Origin: LMUY01 sp964245075
Lineage (GTDB): Bacteria; Pseudomonadota; Alphaproteobacteria; Acetobacterales; Acetobacteraceae
Direction of reading: 5' to 3'
Assembly (NCBI GenBank): GCA_964245075.1
Contig: CAXTLC010000004.1
Coordinates: 24,150-88,149, forward strand
DNA length: 64,000 nt
Shown here: piece after piece, positions 1 through 8,332 of the stretch
Position numbering within the stretch: the stretch's first letter is position 1
How the letters are laid out: each line of letters opens with the position of its first letter
Made by a program: the position numbers and the translations under genes
Notes under the pieces: model-generated
The model's database searches: none
What the model was told of the DNA's origin: nothing
The model's input: only the letters and a program-made list of their open reading frames with translations

Positions 1-2
1 TG

Positions 3-737
3 CTGCAGGACTACCCGTTGTTCCAGATCGGCCACCGGCTGGTCGGCGACACGCCTTTCATCCGTCCCTACAACACGGCCGAGCCGTTCTGGACCATTCC
101 GATCGAGTTCTGGATCTACGTGGTGTTCGGCCTGGGCTTCTTCGGGCTGGCGGTGCGCGAGCGGATCGGTTGGACGCTGTCCCTCGTTCTCGGGCTGGTC
201 GCCGTTCCGGTGGTGGCGTGGAACGCCGCCGCGGGTGGCGGCAATGGCCTTTCGCTCGTGTGGCTCGTCGGAGCGGCGGCGGGCTACGTCTGGGTCAGCG
301 CCTGGCATCGCAGCGGGCACAAGATGCAGGTCGGGCTGGCCGTGCTGGCTGTCGCCTGCGTGTGCCTGGTGGGCCGCGGGCTGAAGCTCGGCTGGAATTT
401 CCAGGATCTCGGCCTGGTGCTGTGCGAGGCGGCCCTGCTGCTCGGCGCCTTGTCGGTGATGGAAGCGGCCCGCGACCTGCCGCAGCCCGTGCGCCGCGCC
501 TGCACGGTCCTCGCGTCGTACAGCTACACCCTCTACCTGGTGCACAACACCGTGCTGGTGATGGCCCGGCAGTGCTTGTCGGGCCTGCTCGGCGCGGCAA
601 CCCTGCCGGTGGCGCTGGTCGCCGCGCACGCGGCCGCGTTCGTGCTCTATCTTCTGTTTGAACGGCACTACCGCCAAGTCGGCAGGGTGCTGAAGCGGCT
701 CGCCTATCCTGCCGGCACCGGCCGCGTGCAAGCCTGA
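3..737 (+). CDS. Acyltransferase 3 family membrane protein, 5'-truncated
   Basis: The reading frame is open from the window edge, so the N-terminus is missing. What remains is a chain of hydrophobic helices with short loops. Near the end, the segment SYSYTLYLVHNTVL is typical of the last helices of acyltransferase family 3 (OafA/NodX-type) proteins, integral membrane enzymes that O-acylate surface sugars. The usual N-terminal catalytic His lies outside the window. A secreted GH16-like protein follows on the opposite strand, so this may be the edge of an exopolysaccharide or cell-surface locus; that is inference. The family call is fairly sure, the substrate unknown. Confidence 0.75.
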   Translation: MQDYPLFQIGHRLVGDTPFIRPYNTAEPFWTIPIEFWIYVVFGLGFFGLAVRERIGWTLSLVLGLVAVPVVAWNAAAGGGNGLSLVWLVGAAAGYVWVSAWHRSGHKMQVGLAVLAVACVCLVGRGLKLGWNFQDLGLVLCEAALLLGALSVMEAARDLPQPVRRACTVLASYSYTLYLVHNTVLVMARQCLSGLLGAATLPVALVAAHAAAFVLYLLFERHYRQVGRVLKRLAYPAGTGRVQA

Positions 738-750
738 GGTCCCGGCGGCG

Positions 751-2748
751 TCATCTCAGGCCATTGACCGCCGCCGCGCGGTAATGGTCCGGATCGGCGA
801 TGTTGCCGTACCAGCCCGAGATCTCCTGCACCACGATCGTCCAGCCGTCCGGGATGCCGTCGTTGTCCTTGGCGGACGAGGCGCCGCGGGAGAAGCCGGG
901 TATCGCCTGGTTGCCGATCATCAGGTGCATGGCGACCGTTTTGCGCTGGCCGTCCGCCGGGTCGGGGTAGGTTTCCTGCGGATACTCCATGTAGGCCGTG
1001 ACGACGAGCCTGCCGTCCACGATCAGGTCGACGAGGTTGCTGCCGTCGCCGCGCCAGTTGCCGACCAGGTCGTGGAAGCCATCGGACCAGTTGAACGGCG
1101 TCCGCTCGAACTCCGGCCCGTAGGACTGGCCGTAGTAGCGCCAGCCGTTCGCGTCCGCCCAGTACACCCCGTGCGGCTTGGTGGTCCACTTGGTGCCGTA
1201 AATGTCGGGCGTGCCGAAATCGATCTGGCAACCGGTCGGAACGCCGTCGCCGAAGCGCGAGAAGTTGTCGTTCCAGTCGATTTCGAAACTCGTGCCGCTC
1301 GCGCGGTACAGCGCCCGCGGCCCGCCGAAGCCGGCATAGGGATTGCCTTCCGGCCCGGGTGATTCCTGCTGGCCGGTGAACATCCAGATGGGCGCCCAGG
1401 AATGGTTTCCCTTCGGGCTGCGGTAGCGCACCTTCAGCGTCGTGCCCGGGCGCCACTCGAACGGCAGCCGGACCATGGCGCCCCAGACATGGCCGGGCGT
1501 GCAGTCCGTGCGGTTCTGCGAGCAGATCGCGCGCAGGTGCATGCCGTCGGGCGCCATGACGTGCAGGTCGTTCGGATCGCCCGCGCGGTAATGCCGCGCG
1601 ACGGCGGCGAAGGTGTTGTTGTTGGCCTGGCCGGTGTCGGCCGGGCTGCCGATCGCGGTGTTGAGGTCGCCTTCCATGTAGTTGAGGAAGAAGCGGTCGC
1701 GGATCGACTGCCCTGTGGTCATGTTGGCGCCGCTTTGCCCGCTTCCCATCACGAGCGAGAAGGCGTTGCGCGAACCCGGCGTCATCGTCAGTCCATCGCC
1801 GGGGGACGCACCCGGGATGACCGGCAGCGGCGCGGCGAGCGGGTTGTTGGGCGTGGTCAGGAAGCCCATCGTGCCGTCGCGCGTGAAGGCCGGCATGTCG
1901 GTGGGCGCGGGGTTCCCCGTGGTGATGGGGCTCTGGGGCGCCACGGAGGGGAACAGGGCGCGGAGCCGGGCCGTTTCCGCGTCGAGCTGGCCGATGGAAG
2001 GCGCCTGCGCCGCGATGGCCAGCCAGGCCACGTCCATGGCGCAGCCGTTCAGCACTTCCAGCACCTCCGCGCCGTCCTGGCCGAAGCCGCCGCCGGCGAA
2101 GTCCGGCGTCACGGCCGTGCGCACGCCGTCACGCAGCAGCCATGACCGGTGGCCGTCGTGGATGTAGAACAGGATGTCCCATTGGTTCAGCGCTTCCGCG
2201 CTGGCTTCCGTCGCCGTGCCCGGGCCGTCGTTCTGCCCGATCAGGATCGCGCCGCCCGGCGTGGAAGAGAAGTGCAGGTGAGTGCCGTTCCTGCCGTAGA
2301 GCTTCATCATGTCGCAGGGCACGTCCGCCCGGCGCCGCACCACCAGTTCCACCGTGAACGGCTGGCCGCGCCGCGCCGCGATCGGGTCGGCGGCGGCCGG
2401 GTCGAACACCAAGCTGTCCCATCCCCCGGCGTCGCCGGCAGGGTTGGAGATGACCGGTCTGCCGTCCAGCCCGGCTGGTAGCAGCGAGGACCGTCCCGAC
2501 CCGCGCCGCAGCAGGGCGCCCGAGCCGGCAAGCCGCATCGCGATGATCCCGCCGGCGCCATCGACCTGCATGCCGGGCGCCGGGCCGAGCGGCTCCGTGC
2601 CTGCTGGAAGGGCTGGATCAACCTCGTAGATCACGCCGGGCAGCAATGATCGGGCGTCCGCCCCGCCGTTCGCCGCCGTGAGGAAAAGGGCCGCGATGGC
2701 GGCGCGCGCCGCCGGAGCAAGCCGTGTCCGCTGCCGCTTCGATCCCAC
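751..2748 (-). CDS. Secreted two-domain concanavalin-like protein with GH16-like C-terminal domain
   Basis: About 665 residues from a GTG at 2748, which places a basic N-terminus plus hydrophobic stretch ending in ADA (a signal peptide) at the start; an ATG at 2832 would add an unlikely Arg/Cys-rich leader. The first half looks like a LamG-type jelly roll (LVVRRRADVPCDMMKLYG, then a glycine-rich sheet). The second half resembles the GH16 fold: Trp-rich strands (HSWAPIWMF), the region FEIDWNDNF and HGVYWADANGW. GH16 enzymes usually carry E-x-D-x-x-E; here the last acid is Asp (EIDWND), so activity is uncertain. It may bind or trim a polysaccharide outside the cell. It is divergent from the SYLF gene. 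Confidence 0.6.
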   Translation of the reverse strand: MGSKRQRTRLAPAARAAIAALFLTAANGGADARSLLPGVIYEVDPALPAGTEPLGPAPGMQVDGAGGIIAMRLAGSGALLRRGSGRSSLLPAGLDGRPVISNPAGDAGGWDSLVFDPAAADPIAARRGQPFTVELVVRRRADVPCDMMKLYGRNGTHLHFSSTPGGAILIGQNDGPGTATEASAEALNQWDILFYIHDGHRSWLLRDGVRTAVTPDFAGGGFGQDGAEVLEVLNGCAMDVAWLAIAAQAPSIGQLDAETARLRALFPSVAPQSPITTGNPAPTDMPAFTRDGTMGFLTTPNNPLAAPLPVIPGASPGDGLTMTPGSRNAFSLVMGSGQSGANMTTGQSIRDRFFLNYMEGDLNTAIGSPADTGQANNNTFAAVARHYRAGDPNDLHVMAPDGMHLRAICSQNRTDCTPGHVWGAMVRLPFEWRPGTTLKVRYRSPKGNHSWAPIWMFTGQQESPGPEGNPYAGFGGPRALYRASGTSFEIDWNDNFSRFGDGVPTGCQIDFGTPDIYGTKWTTKPHGVYWADANGWRYYGQSYGPEFERTPFNWSDGFHDLVGNWRGDGSNLVDLIVDGRLVVTAYMEYPQETYPDPADGQRKTVAMHLMIGNQAIPGFSRGASSAKDNDGIPDGWTIVVQEISGWYGNIADPDHYRAAAVNGLR

Positions 2749-2896
2749 GCTGGCACTCCATGGACGCCGGCCGCAGCATCGGCGACCCCGCAACGGGGTG
2801 CAAGGCCGCACCGTGATTGCAAAAAATGTCATTTTGAGTGAACTTATCTTTCTAAGGCTTTGCTAGAACGCTAGAAATAAGCAGGCTTGCTGGGAG

Positions 2897-3718
2897 ATGG
2901 ACGTGAGAACTCGTTTCGGCTGCATCGTAGCTCTCGCCGCGGCGGTCCTGGCCGCGCCGTCCGCCTCGCATGCCCAGGGCGCGCAGCAGGAGCTTGTGGA
3001 CCGCGCCACCCTGGCCGCGCAGGATATGCTGAACGAGCGCGACGGCACGGACGCGCAGCGCCTGCTGCGCCGCGCGCGCGCCGCGATGATCTGCCCGCAA
3101 GTCCTGCGCGCGGGGTTCCTGTTCGGCGGCCAGGGCGGAAACTGCGTGCTGGTCGCACGGGATGGCAGCGGGTCCTGGTCATCCCCGGCGTTCTACACCC
3201 TCGCGTCCGGGTCCTTCGGCTTTCAGGCCGGGTTGCAGGACAGCGAGATCATGCTGATGATCCTGACCGAGAAAGGCCTGCGCGCGGTGATGGATGACCA
3301 GTTCAAGCTCGGCGCGGACGCGGGCGCGGTGTTCATCCAGTGGGGCGGCGGAGTGGAAGGCGCCACCACCGCAGCGGTCGGCGCCGATATCGTGGGCTTC
3401 ACCCGCTCGCGCGGCTTGTTTGCGGGCATCACGCTGTCCGGCAGCGTCATGGCCAGCAAGAGCGGGTGGAACCGGCTGTACTACGGCCGGGAGGAGGCGG
3501 CGCAGCAGATCGTCATCTCCATGGACGCGAACAATCCGGGGGCCGCGCCGCTGCGCGAAGTGCTGGGCCGCTTCGGGAGCACGGCCACAGCCGCGGCCCC
3601 CGTCTCGGTCGCCAGCGCCGCGCCTGTCCAGGCGGCTCCCGTGCCGCCGCCATCCAGCTACGCGCCGGTGCAGCGGCAACCCTTGCCGCTGCCGCCGCGG
3701 TCCCCGCCCCGCTACTAG
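2897..3718 (+). CDS. Secreted SYLF (Ysc84-type) lipid-binding domain protein
   Basis: 273 residues. Residues 1-26 form a clear signal peptide ending ASHA, predicting a periplasmic or outer-membrane location. The body (about 30-230) fits the SYLF domain: a helical start with repeated Arg, ICPQVLRAGFLFGGQGG, SPAFYTLASGSFGFQAG, and the late LYYGREEAAQQIV. SYLF domains bind phosphoinositides in eukaryotes; the bacterial role is not established. The last 40 residues are a Pro/Ala-rich tail without domain features. It stands alone, convergent with phaR, whose stop lies 28 bp downstream. Family assignment is confident, function unknown. Confidence 0.85.
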   Translation: MDVRTRFGCIVALAAAVLAAPSASHAQGAQQELVDRATLAAQDMLNERDGTDAQRLLRRARAAMICPQVLRAGFLFGGQGGNCVLVARDGSGSWSSPAFYTLASGSFGFQAGLQDSEIMLMILTEKGLRAVMDDQFKLGADAGAVFIQWGGGVEGATTAAVGADIVGFTRSRGLFAGITLSGSVMASKSGWNRLYYGREEAAQQIVISMDANNPGAAPLREVLGRFGSTATAAAPVSVASAAPVQAAPVPPPSSYAPVQRQPLPLPPRSPPRY

Positions 3719-3745
3719 CGCATCAGAAGAACGGTCCCCTCGCTG

Positions 3746-4420
3746 TCAGGACCCTTCCCCTTCCGGCACGGCCGCCTCGTGCTCGGCCGGCGCGTGAGGG
3801 GGGGTTGCCGAGACCGCCAGCAACCTGGCGGCAGCGAGCTGCTGGCGCAGGCTCTCGATCTCGTGCTGCATCGCGGCCACCTCGCCGTTCTGCGGTGACG
3901 CGGCGTGCTCGGGCTTCGACTCGTTTCCTCCTGCGGCGCCGTTGCGGTAGAACGGCGCGAACAGGCTCATCGCCTGCTCCATTATCGCCATGTTCTGGCG
4001 GCTGATGTCCTGCATGCCCGGAAACAGCGTGCCCACCGTCTGCTGCATCGCCGCCCGCATTTGCTCCTGCTGCTGCCCGAACGACGTCATCGCCTGTTCC
4101 AGGTAGGGGGGTACGAACTGTTGCAGGCTGTCTCCGTAGAAACCGATGATCTGCCGCAGGAAGGCTGTGGGCAGCATCGCGCGGCCCTTGCTTTCCTCCT
4201 CGACGATGATCTGCGTCAGCACGCTCCGGGTGATGTCCTCTCCCGTCCGAGCGTCATAGACCACGAAATCCCGTCCTGCCCGTATCATCCCGGCCAGGCT
4301 GTCCAGCGTGATGTAGCTGGAACTTTCGGTGTTGTAGAGCCGTCTGTTGGCGTACTTCTTGACCACGACGGGAGTCTGCTCGGGCTTCGCGGCGGGCGAG
4401 CTGGGCGCGGAGACTGACAT
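3746..4420 (-). CDS. phaR: Polyhydroxyalkanoate synthesis repressor PhaR
   Basis: 224 residues from the ATG at 4420, preceded by GGAGGG. An upstream in-frame ATG at 4444 lacks such a site. The N-terminal region (about 20-80) carries the PhaR signature KKYANRRLYNTESSSYITLD, which binds DNA, followed by VYDARTGEDITRSVLTQII, which belongs to the PHB-accumulation regulatory domain. The C-terminus is Gln/Met-rich and helical, then Ala/Pro-rich. PhaR binds both PHB and DNA and represses phasin and PHB genes until polymer accumulates. It is divergent from the PhaC-like gene, and phaA and phaB lie just beyond. Confidence 0.93.
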   Translation of the reverse strand: MSVSAPSSPAAKPEQTPVVVKKYANRRLYNTESSSYITLDSLAGMIRAGRDFVVYDARTGEDITRSVLTQIIVEEESKGRAMLPTAFLRQIIGFYGDSLQQFVPPYLEQAMTSFGQQQEQMRAAMQQTVGTLFPGMQDISRQNMAIMEQAMSLFAPFYRNGAAGGNESKPEHAASPQNGEVAAMQHEIESLRQQLAAARLLAVSATPPHAPAEHEAAVPEGEGS

Positions 4421-4432
4421 AGGACCCTCCAT

Positions 4433-4466
4433 GCAGTGCGGCATGGCACGGCGGCGCGAGCACTGC
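4433..4466. promoter_or_regulatory. Candidate PhaR operator: inverted repeat GCAGTGC-N20-GCACTGC
   Basis: Two perfect 7-bp arms, 4433-4439 and 4460-4466, lie in the 71-bp region between the phaR start and the divergent small ORF. PhaR of other alphaproteobacteria recognises TGC/GCA-rich sequences, and each arm contains both triplets. The position would allow phaR autoregulation together with control of the PhaC-like gene. In such GC-rich DNA a 7-bp repeat can arise by chance. Confidence 0.35.
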
Positions 4467-4491
4467 GTCGTCTGGCCTTGGGGAAACGCAA

Positions 4492-4767
4492 ATGGGAACG
4501 ACTTGGCCCGAAAACATCACCCCGCCGGGCTGCGACCCGGCGGATTGGGCGACCTTATGGCAGAGCGAACTCGCCGCGCTAGCTGTGGACCGCGAAGTTC
4601 AGGAATATATCGCTGCGGCCGCACGCGCCTGGTCCCTGCCGCATGACCGGGGCGGAGGGCATGACGGACCGCCCGGACGCGCCGGCTCCGATGCGCCGGC
4701 GGGGGCCACGGCCGCTCCCGCTGCTCCTGGCGCTGGCGGCCAGCCGGTCGAGCGGCGCGGCGCCTGA
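4492..4767 (+). CDS. Small ORF upstream of the PhaC-like gene, possibly its lost N-terminus or a partner
   Basis: Up to 91 codons. The first 50 look protein-like, with Trp at both ends of an amphipathic segment (DWATLWQSELAALAVDRE). The rest is Gly/Ala/Pro-rich and overlaps the PhaC-like gene for 125 bp, where codon third positions favour the PhaC-like frame. Three readings are possible: a real small protein translated with the downstream gene, a short PhaE-like partner (class III PHA synthases need PhaE), or the N-terminus of the PhaC-like protein separated by a frameshift. I recognise no family. It starts 71 bp from divergent phaR. Confidence 0.35.
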   Translation: MGTTWPENITPPGCDPADWATLWQSELAALAVDREVQEYIAAAARAWSLPHDRGGGHDGPPGRAGSDAPAGATAAPAAPGAGGQPVERRGA

Positions 4768-5719
4768 CGCGGCGCTGGTACGCGGCATCGCCGCCTACCG
4801 CCGCCACCCCTACCGGCGCACCCTGCCGGACCCGCCTGCGGTCTGGGCCGAGGGCGGCAGCCGCCTGCTCGACTACGGCGGCGACGGCCCGCTCGTCCTG
4901 GTCGTGCCGAGCCTGGTCAACCGCGCCTACATCCTGGATCTGGCCCCGGGCCGGTCCATGCTGCGGGGCTGGGCCGCGGGCGGCGTGCATCCCGTGCTGC
5001 TCGACTGGGGCTGGCCGGGCGCGGAGGAGCGCCGGTTCGACCTGACCAGCTACATCGCCGGCCGTCTCCGCCGCGCGATGGAAGCGTTGCCCGGCCCCCT
5101 CGTGCTCGCCGGCTACTGCATGGGCGGCCTGTTCGCGCTGGCCGCGGCGTTGCGGCAGCCGGAGCGGGTGCGCGGCCTGTTGCTGCTGGCCACCCCGTGG
5201 GACTTTCACGCTCCGTTCCCCGTCCCGTCGCTGTCCGCGCCCCCCATGTCGCCGCTGGCCGACGGCGCGCTTCCGGTGGACGCGATCCAGGCGATGTTCA
5301 CGGCGAGGGACGTGGACGCCATCGCCGCCAAGTACCGCTCCTTCGGCACCCTCGACCAAGGGGGCGAGCGCGCCCGCAGCTTCGTGGCGCTGGAGGATTG
5401 GCTGTCCGACGGCGTGCCGCTCGCCGCCCCCGTCGCCGCCGAGTGCCTGGCTGGCTGGCACGGCGCGAACACGCCGGCAACCGGCCAGTGGCGCGTGGCC
5501 GGAGAAGCGGTGGACCCGGCGGCCCTGCGGGTGCCGGCCCTGGTGGCCTTGACGGCGCGGGACCGGGTCGTCCCGCCGGAAAGCGCGGCCCCGCTGGCGC
5601 ACCTGATTCCGGGAGCGGCGGTGCTGCGCCCCGCCTTGGGCCATGTCGGCATGATCGCCGGGTCCCGCGCGGAAGCCATGCTCTGGCAACCGGCCGCGCA
5701 CTGGCTACGTTCGCTCTGA
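4643..5719 (+). CDS. PhaC-like alpha/beta hydrolase with Cys nucleophile (class III PHA synthase-like)
   Basis: 358 residues, the length of class III PhaC. The nucleophile elbow is GYCMGG with Cys159 where ordinary hydrolases have Ser, matching the PHA synthase lipase box G-x-C-x-G-G. Asp307 (TARDRVVP) and His334 (LGHVGMI) complete the triad, and the GHVGM context resembles PhaC. PHA synthases polymerise (R)-3-hydroxyacyl-CoA on granules. phaA, phaB and phaR beside it support a PHB role. No PhaE is recognisable, so a depolymerase or thiolysis role cannot be excluded. The start could be the ATG at 4643 or 4661. Confidence 0.7.
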   Translation: MTGAEGMTDRPDAPAPMRRRGPRPLPLLLALAASRSSGAAPDAALVRGIAAYRRHPYRRTLPDPPAVWAEGGSRLLDYGGDGPLVLVVPSLVNRAYILDLAPGRSMLRGWAAGGVHPVLLDWGWPGAEERRFDLTSYIAGRLRRAMEALPGPLVLAGYCMGGLFALAAALRQPERVRGLLLLATPWDFHAPFPVPSLSAPPMSPLADGALPVDAIQAMFTARDVDAIAAKYRSFGTLDQGGERARSFVALEDWLSDGVPLAAPVAAECLAGWHGANTPATGQWRVAGEAVDPAALRVPALVALTARDRVVPPESAAPLAHLIPGAAVLRPALGHVGMIAGSRAEAMLWQPAAHWLRSL

Positions 5720-5760
5720 CGACCTATGAACCAGAATCAAAACAAGGGAGTCCGCCAACC

Positions 5761-6948
5761 ATGTCCGCTTCCGCGAACGACGACATCGTTATCGTGGCCG
5801 CTGCCCGCACCCCGGTCGGCAGCTTCAACGGCGCGTTCGGCTCCGTTCCGGCGCACGTGCTGGGCACAACCGCGTTGAAGGCCGCCATGGAGCGCGCGCG
5901 CCTGGAGCCCGGCCAGGTGGACGAGGTGATCCTGGGCCAGATCCTGACCGCGGGGCAGGGCCAGAACCCGGCGCGGCAGGCCGCCATCGCCGCCGGCATC
6001 CCGGACAGCAAGACCGCCTTCGGCATCAACCAGGTCTGCGGCTCCGGCCTGCGCGCCGTGGCCCTGGCCGCGCAGCAGATCCGCACGGGCGAGAGCAGCA
6101 TCGTGGTTGCGGGCGGACAGGAAAGCATGAGCCTGGCGCCCCACGCCGCCTATCTCCGCGCCGGGCAGAAGATGGGCGACCTGTCCATGGTGGACACCAT
6201 GATGAAGGACGGCCTGATCGACGCCTTCCACGGCTACGCGATGGGCAACACCGCCGAGAACGTGGCCAAGCACTACCAGATCACCCGCGAGCAGCAGGAC
6301 AGCTTCGCCGACGCCTCGCAGAAAAAGGCGTCCGCCGCGCAGAAGGCCGGCCGCTTCAAGGACGAGATCGTCTCCGTCACGGTCAAGACCCGCAAGGGCG
6401 AGACGGTGGTGAGCGAGGACGAGTACATCCGCCATGACAGCACCCCGGAGATGATGGCCAAGCTGCGCCCCGCGTTCAGCAAGGACGGCACGGTGACCGC
6501 CGGCAACGCCAGCGGCATCAACGACGGCGCCGCCGCGCTGGTGGTGATGAGCGCCGCCGAGGCCGCCCGCCGCGGGCTGACCCCGCTGGCCCGCATCGCG
6601 TCCTTCGCCACGGCCGGCGTGGACCCGGCGGTGATGGGCACCGGCCCGATCCCCGCCAGCCGCAGGGCGCTGGAGCGGGCCGGCTGGAAGGCGGACGCTC
6701 TGGACCTGATCGAGGCCAACGAGGCGTTCGCCGCCCAGGCCTGCGCCGTGAACAAGGACCTCGGCTGGGACACGGAGCGGGTCAACGTGAATGGCGGCGC
6801 CATCGCCATCGGCCACCCGATCGGCGCCTCGGGCGCGCGCGTGCTGGTGACGCTGCTGCACGAGATGGGCCGGCGGGACGCCCGCAAGGGGCTGGCCACG
6901 CTGTGCATCGGCGGCGGCATGGGCGTCGCCATGTGCGTGGAGCGCTGA
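5761..6948 (+). CDS. phaA: Acetyl-CoA C-acetyltransferase (beta-ketothiolase)
   Basis: 395 residues from the ATG at 5761, with AAGGGAG ten bases upstream; the frame is open further upstream but reads antisense-like sequence there. Thiolase features are complete: acylated Cys93 in NQVCGSGLRAV, His352 in AIGHPIGASGAR, and proton-donor Cys382 in TLCIGGGMG. It condenses two acetyl-CoA to acetoacetyl-CoA, the first step of PHB synthesis, in the cytoplasm. phaB lies 620 bp downstream with a GNAT gene between them, and the PhaC-like gene ends 41 bp upstream, so one PHB operon is likely. Confidence 0.94.
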   Translation: MSASANDDIVIVAAARTPVGSFNGAFGSVPAHVLGTTALKAAMERARLEPGQVDEVILGQILTAGQGQNPARQAAIAAGIPDSKTAFGINQVCGSGLRAVALAAQQIRTGESSIVVAGGQESMSLAPHAAYLRAGQKMGDLSMVDTMMKDGLIDAFHGYAMGNTAENVAKHYQITREQQDSFADASQKKASAAQKAGRFKDEIVSVTVKTRKGETVVSEDEYIRHDSTPEMMAKLRPAFSKDGTVTAGNASGINDGAAALVVMSAAEAARRGLTPLARIASFATAGVDPAVMGTGPIPASRRALERAGWKADALDLIEANEAFAAQACAVNKDLGWDTERVNVNGGAIAIGHPIGASGARVLVTLLHEMGRRDARKGLATLCIGGGMGVAMCVER

Positions 6949-7481
6949 CGCCCGGCCCCACGCTCGAAACGGCGCGGCTGCGGCTGCGTCCGCCCGTCGA
7001 GGCGGACCTGGACGGCTGGGCCGCGCTGATGGCGGACGATGTGGCCGCCCGCTTCATCGGCGGCCCGCAGCCGCGGGCGATGGCCTGGCGGATCATGGCG
7101 GTGCACGCCGGAAGCTGGGCGCTGCGGGGCTTCGGCATGTTCTCCGTCATCGAGCGCGAGACTGGCTGCTGGCTAGGCCGCATCGGGCCGAATTTCCCGG
7201 AAGGCTGGCCCGGCCCTGAGATCGGTTGGGCCTTGCGCCGCGAAGCCTGGGGCCGTGGCTACGCCACGGAGGCCGCCGTTGCCACGGCCCAGTGGGCGTT
7301 CGACTCGCTTGGCTGGAGCGAGATGGTGCACGTCATCGCCCCCGGCAACGACGCGTCGGCCGCCGTCGCCCGCCGGCTCGGCTCGCTCAACCGCGGCCCG
7401 GCGGCGTTGCCGGCGCCATTCGAGCGTGAGGGGGCCGACCTATGGGGCCAAACCGCCGCGGTGTGGCGCGCAAGGCATTGA
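6933..7481 (+). CDS. GNAT family N-acetyltransferase
   Basis: About 182 residues from a GTG at 6933 that overlaps the phaA end by 16 bp; a GTG at 6903 is also in frame. It begins with the RimJ/RimL-type pattern ETARLRLRPPVEADLDGW and carries the acetyl-CoA loop in EIGWALRREAWGRGYATEA, followed by NDASAAVARRLG. Such enzymes acetylate amines using acetyl-CoA; the substrate cannot be told. Its place between phaA and phaB is probably only co-transcription. Confidence 0.85.
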   Translation: MRGALTPGPTLETARLRLRPPVEADLDGWAALMADDVAARFIGGPQPRAMAWRIMAVHAGSWALRGFGMFSVIERETGCWLGRIGPNFPEGWPGPEIGWALRREAWGRGYATEAAVATAQWAFDSLGWSEMVHVIAPGNDASAAVARRLGSLNRGPAALPAPFEREGADLWGQTAAVWRARH

Positions 7482-7570
7482 CCGCATTGCCCTCCCTGGG
7501 CTGCCGGGTAAGGATGACCAAGGCCTAGCGCGGACTCAACCGCGGGGCTGACCAGACAGGAGGAAACGAA

Positions 7571-8293
7571 ATGGCACGTGTAGCCTTGGTCACCGGCGGA
7601 ACCCGCGGCATCGGCGAGGCGATCAGCGTGGCGTTGCATGCCGCCGGGCGCGCCGTGGTCGCCAGCTATGTCGGCAACGAGCACGCCGCGAAGAGCTTCA
7701 GCGAAGCCACCGGGATCGCCGTGATGAAGTTCGACGCGGGCGACTTCGCCTCCTGCGAGGCGGCGGTGAAGGGGATCGCCGAGCAGCAGGGCCCGGTCGA
7801 GATCCTGGTCAACAACGCCGGCATCACCCGGGACGGCACCATGGCCCGCATGACGCGCGACATGTGGGATGCGGTGATGGACACCAACCTCGGCTCCTGC
7901 TTCAACCTGTGCAAGCTGACCTTCGACGGCATGCGGCAGGCCAAGTTCGGCCGGGTCGTCAACATCGGCTCCATCAACGGCCAGGCCGGCCAGTACGGGC
8001 AGGTGAACTACGCCGCCGCCAAGTCCGGCATCCACGGCTTCACCAAGGCGCTGGCGCAGGAAGGCGCGCGCTTCGGCATCACGGTGAACGCGATCGCCCC
8101 CGGCTACGTGGACACGGAGATGGTGCGCGCCGTGCCGCCGGACGTGCTGGGCAAGATCGTGGCGCGCATCCCGATGGGCCGGCTGGGCCATGCCAGCGAC
8201 ATCGCGCGCGGGGTGGTGTTCCTGACCGGCGACGACGCGGATTTCATCACCGGCTCCACGCTCTCGATCAACGGCGGGCAGCACATGTACTGA
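7571..8293 (+). CDS. phaB: Acetoacetyl-CoA reductase
   Basis: 240 residues, preceded by a strong AGGAGG at 7558-7563. Classic short-chain dehydrogenase: cofactor loop TGGTRGIGEAI near the start, NNAG at about residue 88, and catalytic Tyr147 and Lys151 in NYAAAKSG. PhaB-specific stretches include NAGITRDGTMARM and NIGSINGQAGQYGQ. It reduces acetoacetyl-CoA to (R)-3-hydroxybutyryl-CoA with NADPH, the monomer for PHB synthase. It ends the PHB block and is followed at once by a bidirectional hairpin against tamB. Confidence 0.95.
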   Translation: MARVALVTGGTRGIGEAISVALHAAGRAVVASYVGNEHAAKSFSEATGIAVMKFDAGDFASCEAAVKGIAEQQGPVEILVNNAGITRDGTMARMTRDMWDAVMDTNLGSCFNLCKLTFDGMRQAKFGRVVNIGSINGQAGQYGQVNYAAAKSGIHGFTKALAQEGARFGITVNAIAPGYVDTEMVRAVPPDVLGKIVARIPMGRLGHASDIARGVVFLTGDDADFITGSTLSINGGQHMY

Positions 8294-8332
8294 CACTGAG
8301 CGGCGGCGAGGGCGTGGGCCGCCGCGTCAGTA
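8288..8332. terminator. Bidirectional hairpin between phaB and tamB
   Basis: Nested inverted repeats: outer arms TACTGAC (8288-8294) and GTCAGTA (8326-8332), inner arms GCGGCGGC (8300-8307) and GCCGCCGC (8318-8325). The structure covers both stop codons of the convergent genes, so it could end transcription in both directions. No T-tract is present. Confidence 0.6.
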
